Assembly (NCBI RefSeq): GCF_007828035.1
Contig: NZ_VITV01000003.1
Span: 496,001-560,000 of the forward strand
Reading direction: 5' to 3'
DNA from: Nitrospirillum amazonense
GTDB taxonomy: Bacteria > Pseudomonadota > Alphaproteobacteria > Azospirillales > Azospirillaceae
Length of the DNA stretch: 64,000 nt
Program-made: the position numbers and the translations under genes
In this document: piece after piece, positions 8,355 to 16,601 of the stretch
Numbering within the stretch: position 1 is the stretch's first letter
Layout: every line of letters begins with the position of its first letter
The notes under the pieces: generated by a model
Databases searched by the model: none
Told to the model about the DNA's origin: nothing
The model's input: the letters and a program-made list of their open reading frames with translations, nothing else

Positions 8355-9128
8355 TCAGAAGGGCGCCCGGTCCAGCACGCCGAAAGCCAGGCTGAACAGC
8401 AGGGCCGCGTTCAGGAGCATGAGCGGCGGGGTGATCCAGGCGGCCAGGCCGGCGAACTGCCGCCCCACGGCGCGCCCCGCCACCGCCACAGTCACCAGGC
8501 TAGGCACAGTGCCGACGGCAAAGGCCGCCAGCACCAGGGCGCCACCTGCGGCGGAGCCGCTGCTGACCGCCACCGCCAGGGCGGCATAGACCATGCCGCA
8601 CGGAATGAAGCCCAGCAGCACGCCCAGGAAATAGCCGTTGAGGCCGCGCGGGTCGGCGAAAAGGCCCCGCAGGGGCCGCGCCAGCAAGGCCGTCAGGCGG
8701 GCGGCCCCTGCCGTCCCCAGGCTGAATCGCCCCGCCGGAACCAGGCGCAACAGGCGCGGCGCCACCCGGCCCAGGCCCGCCAGTCCCTGGCGCAGGAACA
8801 GCAGCGCCGCGATGCCCAGGAACAGGGCCAGCAGCCAGCGATACTCCGTCGCCTGCACCACCAGGCCGGACAGGCCGCCCGCCACCGCGCCCAGGGCGGC
8901 GTAGGTGGTCAAGCGCCCCAGATGATATGGCAACAGCAAGGCGCCTCCGGCGCGGGCCAGCGCCGGACCGGACGCCTCACCCGCCGCCCCCACCTGGGCC
9001 AGCACGAAGGGGCCGCACATGCCCACGCAATGGCCGAAGCCACCGGTCAGGCCCGCCATGAACACGGCGGCCATCAGCGCGGGCAGGCTGAGGGGGGCAG
9101 ATTGCAGCAGGGACAGATGGTCGTGCAT
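8355..9128 (-). CDS. TauE/SafE-like (DsbD_2) membrane protein
   Basis: A 257-aa inner-membrane protein with six or so helices. It has the N-terminal metal/redox-like motif FGHCVGMCGPF (Cys-x3-Cys) and a second GFIPCGMVYAALA segment, typical of the DsbD_2/UreH-type proteins found with cbb3 oxidase and copper-maturation genes. It is annotated in many genomes as sulfite exporter TauE/SafE, but copper or haem-protein maturation is the more likely role. Its stop abuts the convergent hydrolase stop (8354/8355). The nearest gene upstream on the same strand is the luxR-type regulator, 86 bp away. Confidence 0.83.
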   Translation of the reverse strand: MHDHLSLLQSAPLSLPALMAAVFMAGLTGGFGHCVGMCGPFVLAQVGAAGEASGPALARAGGALLLPYHLGRLTTYAALGAVAGGLSGLVVQATEYRWLLALFLGIAALLFLRQGLAGLGRVAPRLLRLVPAGRFSLGTAGAARLTALLARPLRGLFADPRGLNGYFLGVLLGFIPCGMVYAALAVAVSSGSAAGGALVLAAFAVGTVPSLVTVAVAGRAVGRQFAGLAAWITPPLMLLNAALLFSLAFGVLDRAPF

Positions 9129-9214
9129 CGGGCGATGTCCGGATCAGGATCTGCCTCCAGCCATAAACCATGCGCCGGCCGCATCACTTGATCCGGATCA
9201 GTCGTGCCGCCTTT

Positions 9215-9988
9215 TTATGGCGCGATCAGCCGCAGTTGCACCGCCACCGCGATGGCGTGGTACTTGCTGTGCACCCCCAGCTTGCGCATGGTGTTGGTCA
9301 GGTGGAATTCCACGGTACGGTCGGAAACACCCATGATGTCGGCCGTTTCTGCCCGTGTCTTGCCGCGGCAGGCCCACACCAGACATTCCCTCTCACGGTC
9401 CGTCAGCGAGGGCGGGACCAAGGGCGGCAACGCCGTTTCGCGGCGCAGGTTCAGCGCCCGCTCATGATAGAAGGAGCCGGCCAGCCGCAGCCAGGCGGGC
9501 CGGTGTTCCGGCCGGTCCAGCAGCTCCGGTTCCTGGCGCCAGAACAGGCTGATCAGGGCGGAGGCGGGGAAGCCGTGGCCATCCACCGCATGCAGCGGCA
9601 GCACGAAACCCTGGCGGTAACCGAAGTCGCGGGCGATATCCATGACCTGCCGCGCCCGGTTGCGCGCCCCCCGGCCGCCGCCCTTGGCCGGCCGGAATTC
9701 CGGGACATCGGCCCAGGTGAAGGGCGCGTTGGTGGTGGCCGCCCGGTTCACCACCGGGTCGTACCCCAGAAGATCCTCTGCCAAATAGGTCTCTAGAAAA
9801 TCCGGTCGTAACGACGTCTGGTAGAACGGAACGGGTTCCTCGGCAATCGGCAGGCGCCGCACATCAACGTAGCTGGCGGCATCGAAGCCCAAATTGGCGA
9901 CCTGCCTGTCCAGGGCGGTCTTCAAAGCGTCCAAGGTTCCGGCGGACGTGAAGGCCGACAACATCTCCTCAATCTTTTGCATGGCCAT
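9215..9988 (-). CDS. LuxR-family quorum-sensing regulator (autoinducer-binding)
   Basis: A 257-aa regulator with an N-terminal acyl-homoserine-lactone binding domain (~20-165) and a C-terminal GerE-type helix-turn-helix (LTDRERECLVWACRGKTRAETADIMGVSDRTVEFH). Conserved ligand-pocket residues are present as Tyr68, Asp77, Pro78 and Trp92. The position of the usual first Trp (W57 in TraR) is Phe64. It is divergent from the autoinducer synthase (124 bp between starts), the usual arrangement for a cognate pair. Two close ATGs (9988, 9982) are possible starts. The frame stays open to 10300, but that crosses the synthase gene. Confidence 0.92.
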   Translation of the reverse strand: MAMQKIEEMLSAFTSAGTLDALKTALDRQVANLGFDAASYVDVRRLPIAEEPVPFYQTSLRPDFLETYLAEDLLGYDPVVNRAATTNAPFTWADVPEFRPAKGGGRGARNRARQVMDIARDFGYRQGFVLPLHAVDGHGFPASALISLFWRQEPELLDRPEHRPAWLRLAGSFYHERALNLRRETALPPLVPPSLTDRERECLVWACRGKTRAETADIMGVSDRTVEFHLTNTMRKLGVHSKYHAIAVAVQLRLIAP

Positions 9989-10112
9989 CTCTTCATCGCG
10001 GGTGGATGCCTCGACACGGCCGGCGCGAGGGGAATACCCCGGCATTTGCCCAGCTTTTTCGAAGCCCCTAACGATGTCGTACTGACCCCGGAAAAACGGG
10101 CGGAGTTGGACC

Positions 10113-10715
10113 ATGTCATCGTTGCGCGTCGTGAGTTTTTCAGGACCGGACTCGCCGGAGCTGCTGGCCCAAGCCTGGCGGCTGCGGCACCGGGTTTTTC
10201 GTGAAGGCTTAGGCTGGGACGTGGCCTCGGTCGACCTGCTGGAGTTCGACGGATTCGACCGGAAGGCCTGGCACTGCGCGGCCCTGCAGGGGGGCCGCAT
10301 GGTGGGCTATTGGCGGGCGCTGCCCACCACCGAACCCTATCTGCTGGAACGCGACTTTCCCATGTTGCTGGGGGATAGACCGGCCCCCCACGCCCCGGAC
10401 GTGTGGGAAATCAGCCGCTTCGTCATTTGCCCCGACGTGGCCCATCGGCGTGACGTCGGCAAGGTGCTGGTGCAGGCCATCGGCGCCTTCGGCGTGGCGC
10501 GCGCTGCCACCCGCCTGATCGCGGTGGTGGAACCAGCCTTCGGCCGCTTTGTGCGCCTGTGCGGCCTGCCGGTGACGGAGGAGACCGCCCCCATCCATGT
10601 CGGCCAAGGCCACAAGGGCGATATCCATGCCGTGATCATCGCCCTGGATGTGCCGGCCTACGCTGGCAGCCCCTCATCCAGGATCACCGCCGGCGCCGAT
10701 CCGCGCGCCGCCTGA
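10113..10715 (+). CDS. Acyl-homoserine-lactone synthase (LuxI family)
   Basis: A 200-aa autoinducer synthase that makes an acyl-homoserine lactone from SAM and acyl-ACP. All the residues conserved in LuxI proteins are visible: Arg25, Phe29, Trp35, Asp46, Asp49, Arg68, Glu99 and Arg102 (in VWEISRF). The start ATG at 10113 has GGAG 7 bases upstream. It is divergent from the luxR-type gene and followed 13 bp later by a cytochrome P450, so synthase and P450 are probably one transcript under positive quorum feedback. The acyl chain cannot be predicted from sequence by eye. Confidence 0.95.
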   Translation: MSSLRVVSFSGPDSPELLAQAWRLRHRVFREGLGWDVASVDLLEFDGFDRKAWHCAALQGGRMVGYWRALPTTEPYLLERDFPMLLGDRPAPHAPDVWEISRFVICPDVAHRRDVGKVLVQAIGAFGVARAATRLIAVVEPAFGRFVRLCGLPVTEETAPIHVGQGHKGDIHAVIIALDVPAYAGSPSSRITAGADPRAA

Positions 10716-10728
10716 CGGAGACCAATCC

Positions 10729-12057
10729 ATGAGCTTCATCACCACCCTGCGGCGCGCCCTGCTGGGCGATCTGCCCGATTTCGCCGCCGATCCCATCGGC
10801 TTCGTCGAGCGCCACGGCATCGGTGCCGATGCCCCTGTGGCCCTGCGCCTGGGCCCCAAGCCCGCCTTCCTGATCAGCCATCCGGCGGGCTTCCAGCGCG
10901 TGCTCGTGGAAAACCGTGACGCCTATGGCAAGGGGGCGGAACAGGCGCGCCTGCGCCCCCTGTTCGGCGAGGGCATGGTGACCGCCAGCGGCCCGCGCTG
11001 GGAAGCCGCGCGCCAGGCCGCCAAGGCCGCCTTTTCGCAAAGCCGCCTGAACCACGGGCTGGAGCTGGCCCTGTGCGTGCTGGCGCGGGAGGCGGCGGGC
11101 CTGGCACGGACCAGCGGGTCCGAGATCGACTTGCATGGCCTGATGGGCCGGCTGACCATGCGCATGGTGATCGCGGCCCTGTTCCATGAACGGCTGGAGG
11201 ACGCGGCGGCCGCGGATGCCATCTACCGGGCGGGCTGCGTCGCCCATCGCCATCTCAGCCTGTCCATGTGGCGGCTGGTGGATCTGGATATGTACCTGCC
11301 CACGCGGGAAGGCCGGGCCTTCCGCGGCGCCATCGCGGAAATGGAGCGCCAGATCGCCGGCTTCGCCCAGGCCCCCAAGGGCTTCTTGGCGGCCTTGCAC
11401 CCCCTGGTCGCGGAGTACGGCCCGGCGGTCATGCGGGACGAGGCTATCACCGCCCTGGTGGCGGGATTCGAAACCACGGCCACCGCCGGCTGCTGGCTGG
11501 CCTACGCCCTGGCCCGGCGACCGGATCTGGCCGCCTGGCTGCGGCAGGAGGTGGAGGAGAGGCTGCCCGCCGACGGGGAGCTGCGCCCCGGCCTACTGCG
11601 CGAGCTGCCCCGCACCCGCGCCCTGGTGCAGGAGGTGCTGCGCCTCTACCCCAGTGCCTGGTGGTTCGCCCGCACGGCCCTGGCCGACGACGTGGTGTCG
11701 GGCGTGGCCATTCCCAAGGGCGCCTCGATCCTGCTGTGCCCCTGGGCCCTGCACCGCCAGCCGGACCAGTGGGCGGACCCGCTGGACCTCAAGCCCGCCC
11801 GCTTCCTGGAAGGCCCGCAGCCGGACAAGTTCGCCTATGTGCCCTTCGGCGCCGGCCCGCGCACCTGTATCGGGGCACAGCTGGCGACGGCGGAGCTGAC
11901 GGCCCTGGCCGCCATGCTGGTCACCACCTTCGACATCGAAGCGCTATCCGGGCCGCTGGCCGCCCAGGTGCCGGAGGGCGGCATCACCCTGGGCGCCCCC
12001 CGCGCCGGCATGAAGGTGCGCCTGTCGGTACGCGAGCCCCTGCGCAGGGTGGCCTGA
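10729..12057 (+). CDS. Cytochrome P450
   Basis: A 442-aa soluble bacterial P450. The I-helix oxygen-activation motif AGFETT is at 245-250, the K-helix ExxR is E302-V-L-R305, and the haem loop FGAGPRTCIG at 373-382 has ligand Cys380. These features suggest a monooxygenase fed by separate redox partners, none of which is in the window. The ATG at 10729 has GGAG 9 bases upstream. It is the second gene of the quorum-sensing operon. The context suggests it modifies a density-controlled metabolite, a fatty acid or the acyl-homoserine lactone itself. Substrate unknown. Its stop is 6 bp from the stop of the convergent CFA-like gene. Confidence 0.93.
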   Translation: MSFITTLRRALLGDLPDFAADPIGFVERHGIGADAPVALRLGPKPAFLISHPAGFQRVLVENRDAYGKGAEQARLRPLFGEGMVTASGPRWEAARQAAKAAFSQSRLNHGLELALCVLAREAAGLARTSGSEIDLHGLMGRLTMRMVIAALFHERLEDAAAADAIYRAGCVAHRHLSLSMWRLVDLDMYLPTREGRAFRGAIAEMERQIAGFAQAPKGFLAALHPLVAEYGPAVMRDEAITALVAGFETTATAGCWLAYALARRPDLAAWLRQEVEERLPADGELRPGLLRELPRTRALVQEVLRLYPSAWWFARTALADDVVSGVAIPKGASILLCPWALHRQPDQWADPLDLKPARFLEGPQPDKFAYVPFGAGPRTCIGAQLATAELTALAAMLVTTFDIEALSGPLAAQVPEGGITLGAPRAGMKVRLSVREPLRRVA

Positions 12058-12063
12058 TAGGCC

Positions 12064-13290
12064 TCAAGCACCGGACGCCGGCACCAGGCGATAGAGCCCC
12101 ACATCGATCAGGCCGGCGCGGAATCCCGCCTCGCAATACGCCAGATAATAATCCCATAGCCGGCGGAAGCGGGGCGGGAAGCCCTGGGCCTGGATGTCGG
12201 CCCAGGCGGCATGGAAGCGGCGACGCCATTCCGCCAGGGTGCGGGCGTAGCTGTCGCCAAAGGTTTCCGCCCCGTCCAGTCGCAGCCCGGCCGCCGCCGC
12301 CTCCCGCGCAAGGCGGCCGGGGGGCGGCAGCATGCCGCCCGGGAAAACGTGGCGCTGGATGAAGTCGACATTGCTGCGGTAATGCTCGAAGCGGGCATCG
12401 TCGATGGTGATGACCTGCAGCACCGCCACCCCGTCATCGGACAGGCGCTGGCGCAGCGTCCGGAAATACAGTGGCCAGTAGCGTTCCCCCACCGCCTCCA
12501 GCATTTCGATGGAAACGATGCGGTCGTAGGTGCCGGTGACGTCGCGATAGTCCTGCAGGCGCAGATCCGCGCGGCAGCCCAGATCGGCCTCGATCAACCG
12601 GTCCTGCGCCGCCGCCAGCTGGGCGGGCGACAAGGTCAAGCCGGTGACATGGCAGCCTTCGCGCGCGATCCGTTCCGCCAAGCCACCCCAGCCGCAGCCG
12701 ATCTCCAGCACCCGCTCCCCGCCGCTGATGCCCAGCAGCTGGACGATGCGGTCCAGCTTGACCGCCTGCGCCGCCTCCAGCGATTGATTGGGAGACGTAT
12801 AGAGAGCGGAGGAATAGGCCATGCCCTGGTCCAGCCAGCGGGCATAGAAGTCATTCCCCAAATCATAATGGGCGATGATGTTGCGGCGGCTGCCGGCCCG
12901 GGTGTTGGCGCGGCCGCGATGCAGCAGCCGGTTCATCATGCGGGCCAGCGGCGTACCGGCCATGGCGCCGTCCAGCCGCGAAATGTTGCGCGCCGCCAGT
13001 TCCAGCAAGGCCGGCAGGTCGGGGCTGGACCAATCGCCATCGGCATAGGCCTCGGCGAAGGCGATGTCGCCGCCCAGCGCCAACCGCCGCACGGCGCGCC
13101 AGCGATGGAGTTCCAACACGCCCTCGGGCCCAGGCTGCGCCGCCCGCCGCGTCAGCCGAGTGCCGTCCGGCAACCGCACCGTGACCTGCCCCACCGCCAG
13201 CCGCGCCATCAGGCGCGACACCAGGGCGGCAGGCAGCCGTTGCAGGGATGGGGATGAGGCCACGGGGGTGGGAGAGACGTCCAATGACAT
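12064..13290 (-). CDS. cfa: Cyclopropane-fatty-acyl-phospholipid synthase family methyltransferase
   Basis: A 408-aa SAM-dependent enzyme that modifies unsaturated acyl chains of membrane phospholipids. It shows HYDLGNDFY at 141-149, the SAM-binding loop VLEIGCGWGG at 194-203, SIEMLEAVGE and QRHVFPGG, all typical of CFA synthases. It lies 13 bp downstream of the DUF1365 gene on the same strand and should share its stress promoter (14212-14239). In Rhodobacter, related methyltransferases of the sigma-E/ChrR regulon make methylated or furan fatty acids in response to singlet oxygen, so this may be a UfaM-like enzyme rather than a plain CFA synthase. Confidence 0.88.
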   Translation of the reverse strand: MSLDVSPTPVASSPSLQRLPAALVSRLMARLAVGQVTVRLPDGTRLTRRAAQPGPEGVLELHRWRAVRRLALGGDIAFAEAYADGDWSSPDLPALLELAARNISRLDGAMAGTPLARMMNRLLHRGRANTRAGSRRNIIAHYDLGNDFYARWLDQGMAYSSALYTSPNQSLEAAQAVKLDRIVQLLGISGGERVLEIGCGWGGLAERIAREGCHVTGLTLSPAQLAAAQDRLIEADLGCRADLRLQDYRDVTGTYDRIVSIEMLEAVGERYWPLYFRTLRQRLSDDGVAVLQVITIDDARFEHYRSNVDFIQRHVFPGGMLPPPGRLAREAAAAGLRLDGAETFGDSYARTLAEWRRRFHAAWADIQAQGFPPRFRRLWDYYLAYCEAGFRAGLIDVGLYRLVPASGA

Positions 13291-13303
13291 GGGTGGTGAA
13301 GTC

Positions 13304-14185
13304 CTAGAGGCCAGGGTCGGCGGAGGTGACGATGGTGACGGAGCGGGGCGGCGGCGGCGGGCTGGACCGGAAGCCGACCCCCTTCAGCCACAGCTTCAGG
13401 GCCTGCCAGTGGATCGCGGCCACGACCTTCCAGGTCAGCAGCGGCTGCGCCACCCAAGCAACCAGGACGCCGACATCAGTCAGCGCCAGGCGCCGCCCGC
13501 TGAAGCAGGCCGACAGAATGGGCGCGGACCGACCGTCCCGGTCCTCGCCAGGGCGCACCTGAATGGCAACGGTCAAGCGCTCTGCGGGCGGGGACACACG
13601 GAACTCATACCGCGCGTCCATGTCCAGGAAGGGAGAGACATGAAGGTGTTTGGTGCAGTGCTGGCGCACCACGCCATCGGCGGTGGCCTGGGCATCCACC
13701 GGGATGACGTAGCTGTGCCGCAATCCAAAGGTGTTGTTCACCTCATGCACCAGGGCGCAGAGCGTGCCGTCGCGGCGATGGCAGAAATAAATGCTGATGG
13801 GGTTGAAGACGTAGCCCAGGACGCGGGGCATGCACCATAGCCGGATCGCGCCGCCGTCGTACCCCGCTCCGGCCTCGGCCAGCAGGCCCGCCACCTGGTC
13901 CGCTAGGGGCCTGCCGGAACCGTCCCCATGATCCGCGTCATGAAAGGACAGCAGATTGAAACTGTTGTGGGAGAAAAGCCGAAGCCGCAGGTGCAGGGCC
14001 GGCAGCTCATCCAGGTCCAGAAGCATGGACCAGACGCGATAACGCAAATGGTGGCGGCGCGGCCAGGTGCGGCGGTGGGCCACCCAGCCCCGGTAGAGGC
14101 CGCTGTGGCCGGACATTGGGACGCCGGGGTTCTCTGCATCCGCCAAGTCCGCATCCATGTCCGACATCGGCCCCATGCCTCCCAC
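13304..14185 (-). CDS. DUF1365 family protein
   Basis: A 293-aa protein of the DUF1365 family, with GHSGLYRGWVAHRRTWPRRHHLRYRVW near the N-terminus and PRVLGYVFNPISIYFCHR in the middle. The biochemical function is not established; the family nearly always sits beside CFA-like methyltransferases and FAD-dependent oxidoreductases in lipid-stress clusters. The longest frame starts with GTG at 14185; ATGs at 14176 and 14167 are alternatives, and the last has GGAGG about 10 bases upstream. It is first gene of the unit read from the minus-strand ECF-type promoter at 14212-14239. Confidence 0.88.
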   Translation of the reverse strand: MGGMGPMSDMDADLADAENPGVPMSGHSGLYRGWVAHRRTWPRRHHLRYRVWSMLLDLDELPALHLRLRLFSHNSFNLLSFHDADHGDGSGRPLADQVAGLLAEAGAGYDGGAIRLWCMPRVLGYVFNPISIYFCHRRDGTLCALVHEVNNTFGLRHSYVIPVDAQATADGVVRQHCTKHLHVSPFLDMDARYEFRVSPPAERLTVAIQVRPGEDRDGRSAPILSACFSGRRLALTDVGVLVAWVAQPLLTWKVVAAIHWQALKLWLKGVGFRSSPPPPPRSVTIVTSADPGL

Positions 14186-14211
14186 GCCCGGCAGTAAAAG
14201 CTTGTGCCCCC

Positions 14212-14239
14212 TATACGCGCCAGGGTGAATGCTGGATCA
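14212..14239 (-). promoter_or_regulatory. ECF11-type promoter for DUF1365-CFA operon
   Basis: On the minus strand TGATCC (14239-14234) is separated by 16 bp from CGTATA (14217-14212). Transcription would begin about 7-10 bp further on, roughly 20 bp before the DUF1365 start. The same two-part element occurs in front of the sigma factor gene and the DUF2177 gene. The TGATCC -35 hexamer resembles that recalled for RpoE/ChrR-controlled promoters in Rhodobacter. Confidence 0.75.
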
Positions 14240-14253
14240 GTCGCTACAGCGGC

Positions 14254-14280
14254 TGATCCAAATCCGCCGTGGTTCGTATA
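14254..14280 (+). promoter_or_regulatory. ECF11-type promoter for the sigma-factor/chrR operon
   Basis: TGATCC (14254-14259) and CGTATA (14275-14280) are separated by 15 bp on the plus strand. The -35 element lies back to back with that of the divergent DUF1365 promoter, only 14 bp apart. This indicates autoregulation of the sigma factor. Confidence 0.72.
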
Positions 14281-14287
14281 GAGTGGC

Positions 14288-15010
14288 ATGCATGACGCTC
14301 GCACCCTTCGAACCGCATCCCCCCGCCGCCGGCCATCGACCGGCCGGCTCGGCATGTCCTGGCCCCGGCCGGGGGACGGCCGCTTGACCGGCGGTGGAGA
14401 TGGTATCCTGCCGGAAGGCCGCGCCGCGGCCGGCGCCACGGCTGGCACGGTCGTGTTGGAGGATGTGCACGCCCGCCACCTGCGGGCCATCGCCACACAG
14501 GGCGACCGCGCCGCGTTCTCGGCCCTGTTCCGGCATTATGCCCCCCGTATAAAAAGCTATCTCCTGACCACCGGCCTGCCGTCCATGGAGGCGGAGGAGC
14601 TGGCGCAGGAGGTTATGCTGACCGTCTGGCGCAAGGCGGCCATCTTCGACCCATCCCGCGCGCGGGCCGCCACCTGGATCTTCACCATCGCCCGCAACCT
14701 GCGCATCGACGCGGCGCGTCGCAGCCGCGCGGCGGAGGCCGCCGTGGCGCAGGAAAGCCTGACGCCGTCCGAGCCTGAGCCGGCGGACGACCTGTTGTCC
14801 GCGGCGGAGGCGGCGGACCGCCTGCGCGCCACCCTCGACACCCTGCCCCCGGATCAATTGGCGGTCGTGCGGCTTTCTTTTTTTGAAGACGCGCCGCACC
14901 CGGACATCGCCCGCCGCCTGGGTATTCCACTGGGGACGGTCAAGTCGCGCCTGCGCCTGGCCATGGCCCGCCTGCGCGGCGTGATCGATCCCGGGGGGAC
15001 TGAACGATGA
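14288..15010 (+). CDS. rpoE: ECF sigma factor, RpoE/ECF11 type
   Basis: A 240-aa (longest frame) extracytoplasmic-function sigma factor. Region 2 spans about residues 65-135 (FSALFRHYAPRIKSYL ... ARAATWIFTIARNLRIDAARR) and region 4 about 175-235 (LPPDQLAVVRLSFF ... IPLGTVKSRLRLAMARLR). The following ChrR anti-sigma overlaps it by ATGA, which fixes the type. The first ATG (14288) lies at the expected transcription start and would make a leaderless message. ATG 14354 or GTG 14453 fit the length of known ECF11 factors better (~180-190 aa). It should direct RNA polymerase to TGATCC...CGTATW promoters under photo-oxidative or electrophile stress. Confidence 0.9.
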   Translation: MHDARTLRTASPRRRPSTGRLGMSWPRPGDGRLTGGGDGILPEGRAAAGATAGTVVLEDVHARHLRAIATQGDRAAFSALFRHYAPRIKSYLLTTGLPSMEAEELAQEVMLTVWRKAAIFDPSRARAATWIFTIARNLRIDAARRSRAAEAAVAQESLTPSEPEPADDLLSAAEAADRLRATLDTLPPDQLAVVRLSFFEDAPHPDIARRLGIPLGTVKSRLRLAMARLRGVIDPGGTER

Positions 15011-15690
15011 TCGCTGCCATGCGCCCACCCCCCTCCCTGCCCTGCCCCACCCACCATCCCGACGCCGAGCTGCTGTCGCGCCACGCGGCCGGCACGCTGG
15101 CCGATGGCCCCGCGCTGGTTGTGGCCACCCATCTGGACTTCTGCCCCGTCTGCCGCCACCAGGTGCGGGTGTGGGAAGCGCTGGGCGGCGCCCTGCTGAA
15201 CAGCCAGCGTCCCGTGGCGCTGGCCGATGACGCGCTGGAGCGTACGCTTGCCCGGCTCGATGGCGGCCGGCTGGAAGGTAAATGGCCGCCTGCGGACATG
15301 CCCGTCCTCGACGCCGATCCGGTGCTGCCCCCCGCCCTGCGTCGCCAGCGCCTGGGCCCCTGGCGCTTCGTCGCACCCGGCATCCGGGGACGCGCGGTGC
15401 GGGTCGACCCCGCCCAGGGCTACAAGGTCATGCTGTTCCGTGTGGCGGCGGGCATGGCCATACCCATGCACGGCCATCGGGGCCAGGAATACACCTGTGT
15501 CGTCGACGGCGCCTTCAGCGACGTCTTCGGCCGCTTCGCCTCCGGCGACATGGCGGCGGTGGATGCCAGCGTGGATCACCAGCCGCTGGCAGAGCCGGAT
15601 GGCGATTGCCTGTGCCTGATCGCCGTGCGCGGTCGGCTGCGCATCCACAGCCTGCTGGGCCGCCTGGTCCAGCCGCTGGTCGGGCTCTGA
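15007..15690 (+). CDS. chrR: ChrR-type zinc-binding anti-sigma factor with cupin domain
   Basis: A 227-aa anti-sigma factor. The N-terminal zinc anti-sigma domain shows the ligand set His17, His42, Cys46, Cys49, with the same spacing (x24, x3, x2) as Rhodobacter ChrR. The C-terminal cupin domain has His155, His157, Glu161 and His191, again with the spacing of the second zinc site in ChrR. It therefore has every residue needed for singlet-oxygen-triggered release of the sigma factor. It overlaps the sigma gene by 4 bp (ATGA) and is followed 3 bp later by the DUF1295 gene. Confidence 0.93.
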   Translation: MIAAMRPPPSLPCPTHHPDAELLSRHAAGTLADGPALVVATHLDFCPVCRHQVRVWEALGGALLNSQRPVALADDALERTLARLDGGRLEGKWPPADMPVLDADPVLPPALRRQRLGPWRFVAPGIRGRAVRVDPAQGYKVMLFRVAAGMAIPMHGHRGQEYTCVVDGAFSDVFGRFASGDMAAVDASVDHQPLAEPDGDCLCLIAVRGRLRIHSLLGRLVQPLVGL

Positions 15691-15693
15691 CCC

Positions 15694-16509
15694 TTGGCGC
15701 CGGCCATCCTGCTGGCGGCGGTGGCACTCGGGCAGTGCGCCGCCATGGCGCTGGCCTGGGCCATCCAGCGGCGGACCCGCCAGTCCGGCTGGGTGGACGC
15801 CTGCTGGTCCATAACCGTGGGCGCGGGCGCCCTGGCCGCCGTGCTGGCGCCGGTGGACGGGGCGCCTGCCAGCCCCCGGCAGATATTGGTGGCGACGCTG
15901 GTGGGACTCTGGTCGGCGCGGCTGGCCGCCCATATCGCCGTCCGCACCCGGGGTGGCGGTGACGATCCGCGATATGCCGAGTTGATGCGGGTCTGGGGTC
16001 CGAAAGCCGCCATGCGCCTGTTCTGGTTCCTGCAAAGCCAGGCGCTGGCCGCGGCGCTGTTGACGATCACCGTTTACGCCGCCGCCCGTAACCCAGCGCC
16101 CGGCCTTGGCGGCGGGGACGTTCTGGGCGCGGTGGTGCTGCTGGCGGGGATCGCCGGCGAAGGGGTGGCCGACGCCCAATTGGCCCGCTTCCGCCGGCGG
16201 CCCAATGCCCACGGGCGCGTGTGCGACGCCGGACTATGGCGCTGGTCGCGCCATCCCAACTATTTCTTCGAATGGCTGGTGTGGCTGGCCTACCCCTGCT
16301 TCGCCCTGACGCCGGGGCCGGAAGGGGTTTGGCCGTGGGGTTGGCTGGCGCTGATCGGCCCCGTCCTGATGTACGTGCTGCTGGTCCATGTCTCTGGACT
16401 GCCGCCGTTGGAGGCGCACATGGCGCGGTCGCGGGGGGCCGCGTTCGCTGATTATCGCCGGCGCACCAGCGCCTTCTTCCCTTGGCCGCCACGGCCGGAC
16501 ACGGAATAG
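15694..16509 (+). CDS. DUF1295 membrane protein (steroid-reductase/ICMT-like fold)
   Basis: A 271-aa polytopic protein with about seven hydrophobic segments and the C-terminal signature RWSRHPNYFFEWLVW. This is shared by DUF1295 proteins and isoprenylcysteine methyltransferase/steroid 5-alpha-reductase-like enzymes that bind SAM or NADPH. A lipid-modifying role is likely but unproven. The start is a TTG at 15694, 3 bp after chrR; no better start is present near the conserved N-terminus, so translational coupling to chrR is probable. It belongs to the same stress operon as the sigma factor. Confidence 0.82.
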   Translation: MAPAILLAAVALGQCAAMALAWAIQRRTRQSGWVDACWSITVGAGALAAVLAPVDGAPASPRQILVATLVGLWSARLAAHIAVRTRGGGDDPRYAELMRVWGPKAAMRLFWFLQSQALAAALLTITVYAAARNPAPGLGGGDVLGAVVLLAGIAGEGVADAQLARFRRRPNAHGRVCDAGLWRWSRHPNYFFEWLVWLAYPCFALTPGPEGVWPWGWLALIGPVLMYVLLVHVSGLPPLEAHMARSRGAAFADYRRRTSAFFPWPPRPDTE

Positions 16510-16601
16510 ATCCTTGACCATCCGCCGCGCCTCGGGCGATTAGCTGACCCTGGGGATCGACGGGGGTCGACCGCCCTGGGGACACCACATCGGGGGACGG
16601 C

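Noticed and set aside
9138-9201. Two direct copies of TCCGGATCAG, 54 bp apart, before the TauE/SafE-like gene; read on the minus strand they contain TGATCC
   Set aside because: I tested them as further ECF11 promoters, but no CGTATW follows at 15-16 bp in either case. They may be an operator, but there is nothing to support a specific regulator.
10029-10040. GGGG-AATA-CCCC inverted repeat between luxR and luxI genes as a possible lux box
   Set aside because: The arms are only 4 bp, whereas lux boxes are about 18-20 bp palindromes. No better palindrome was found in the 124-bp gap, so the operator of this pair remains unidentified.
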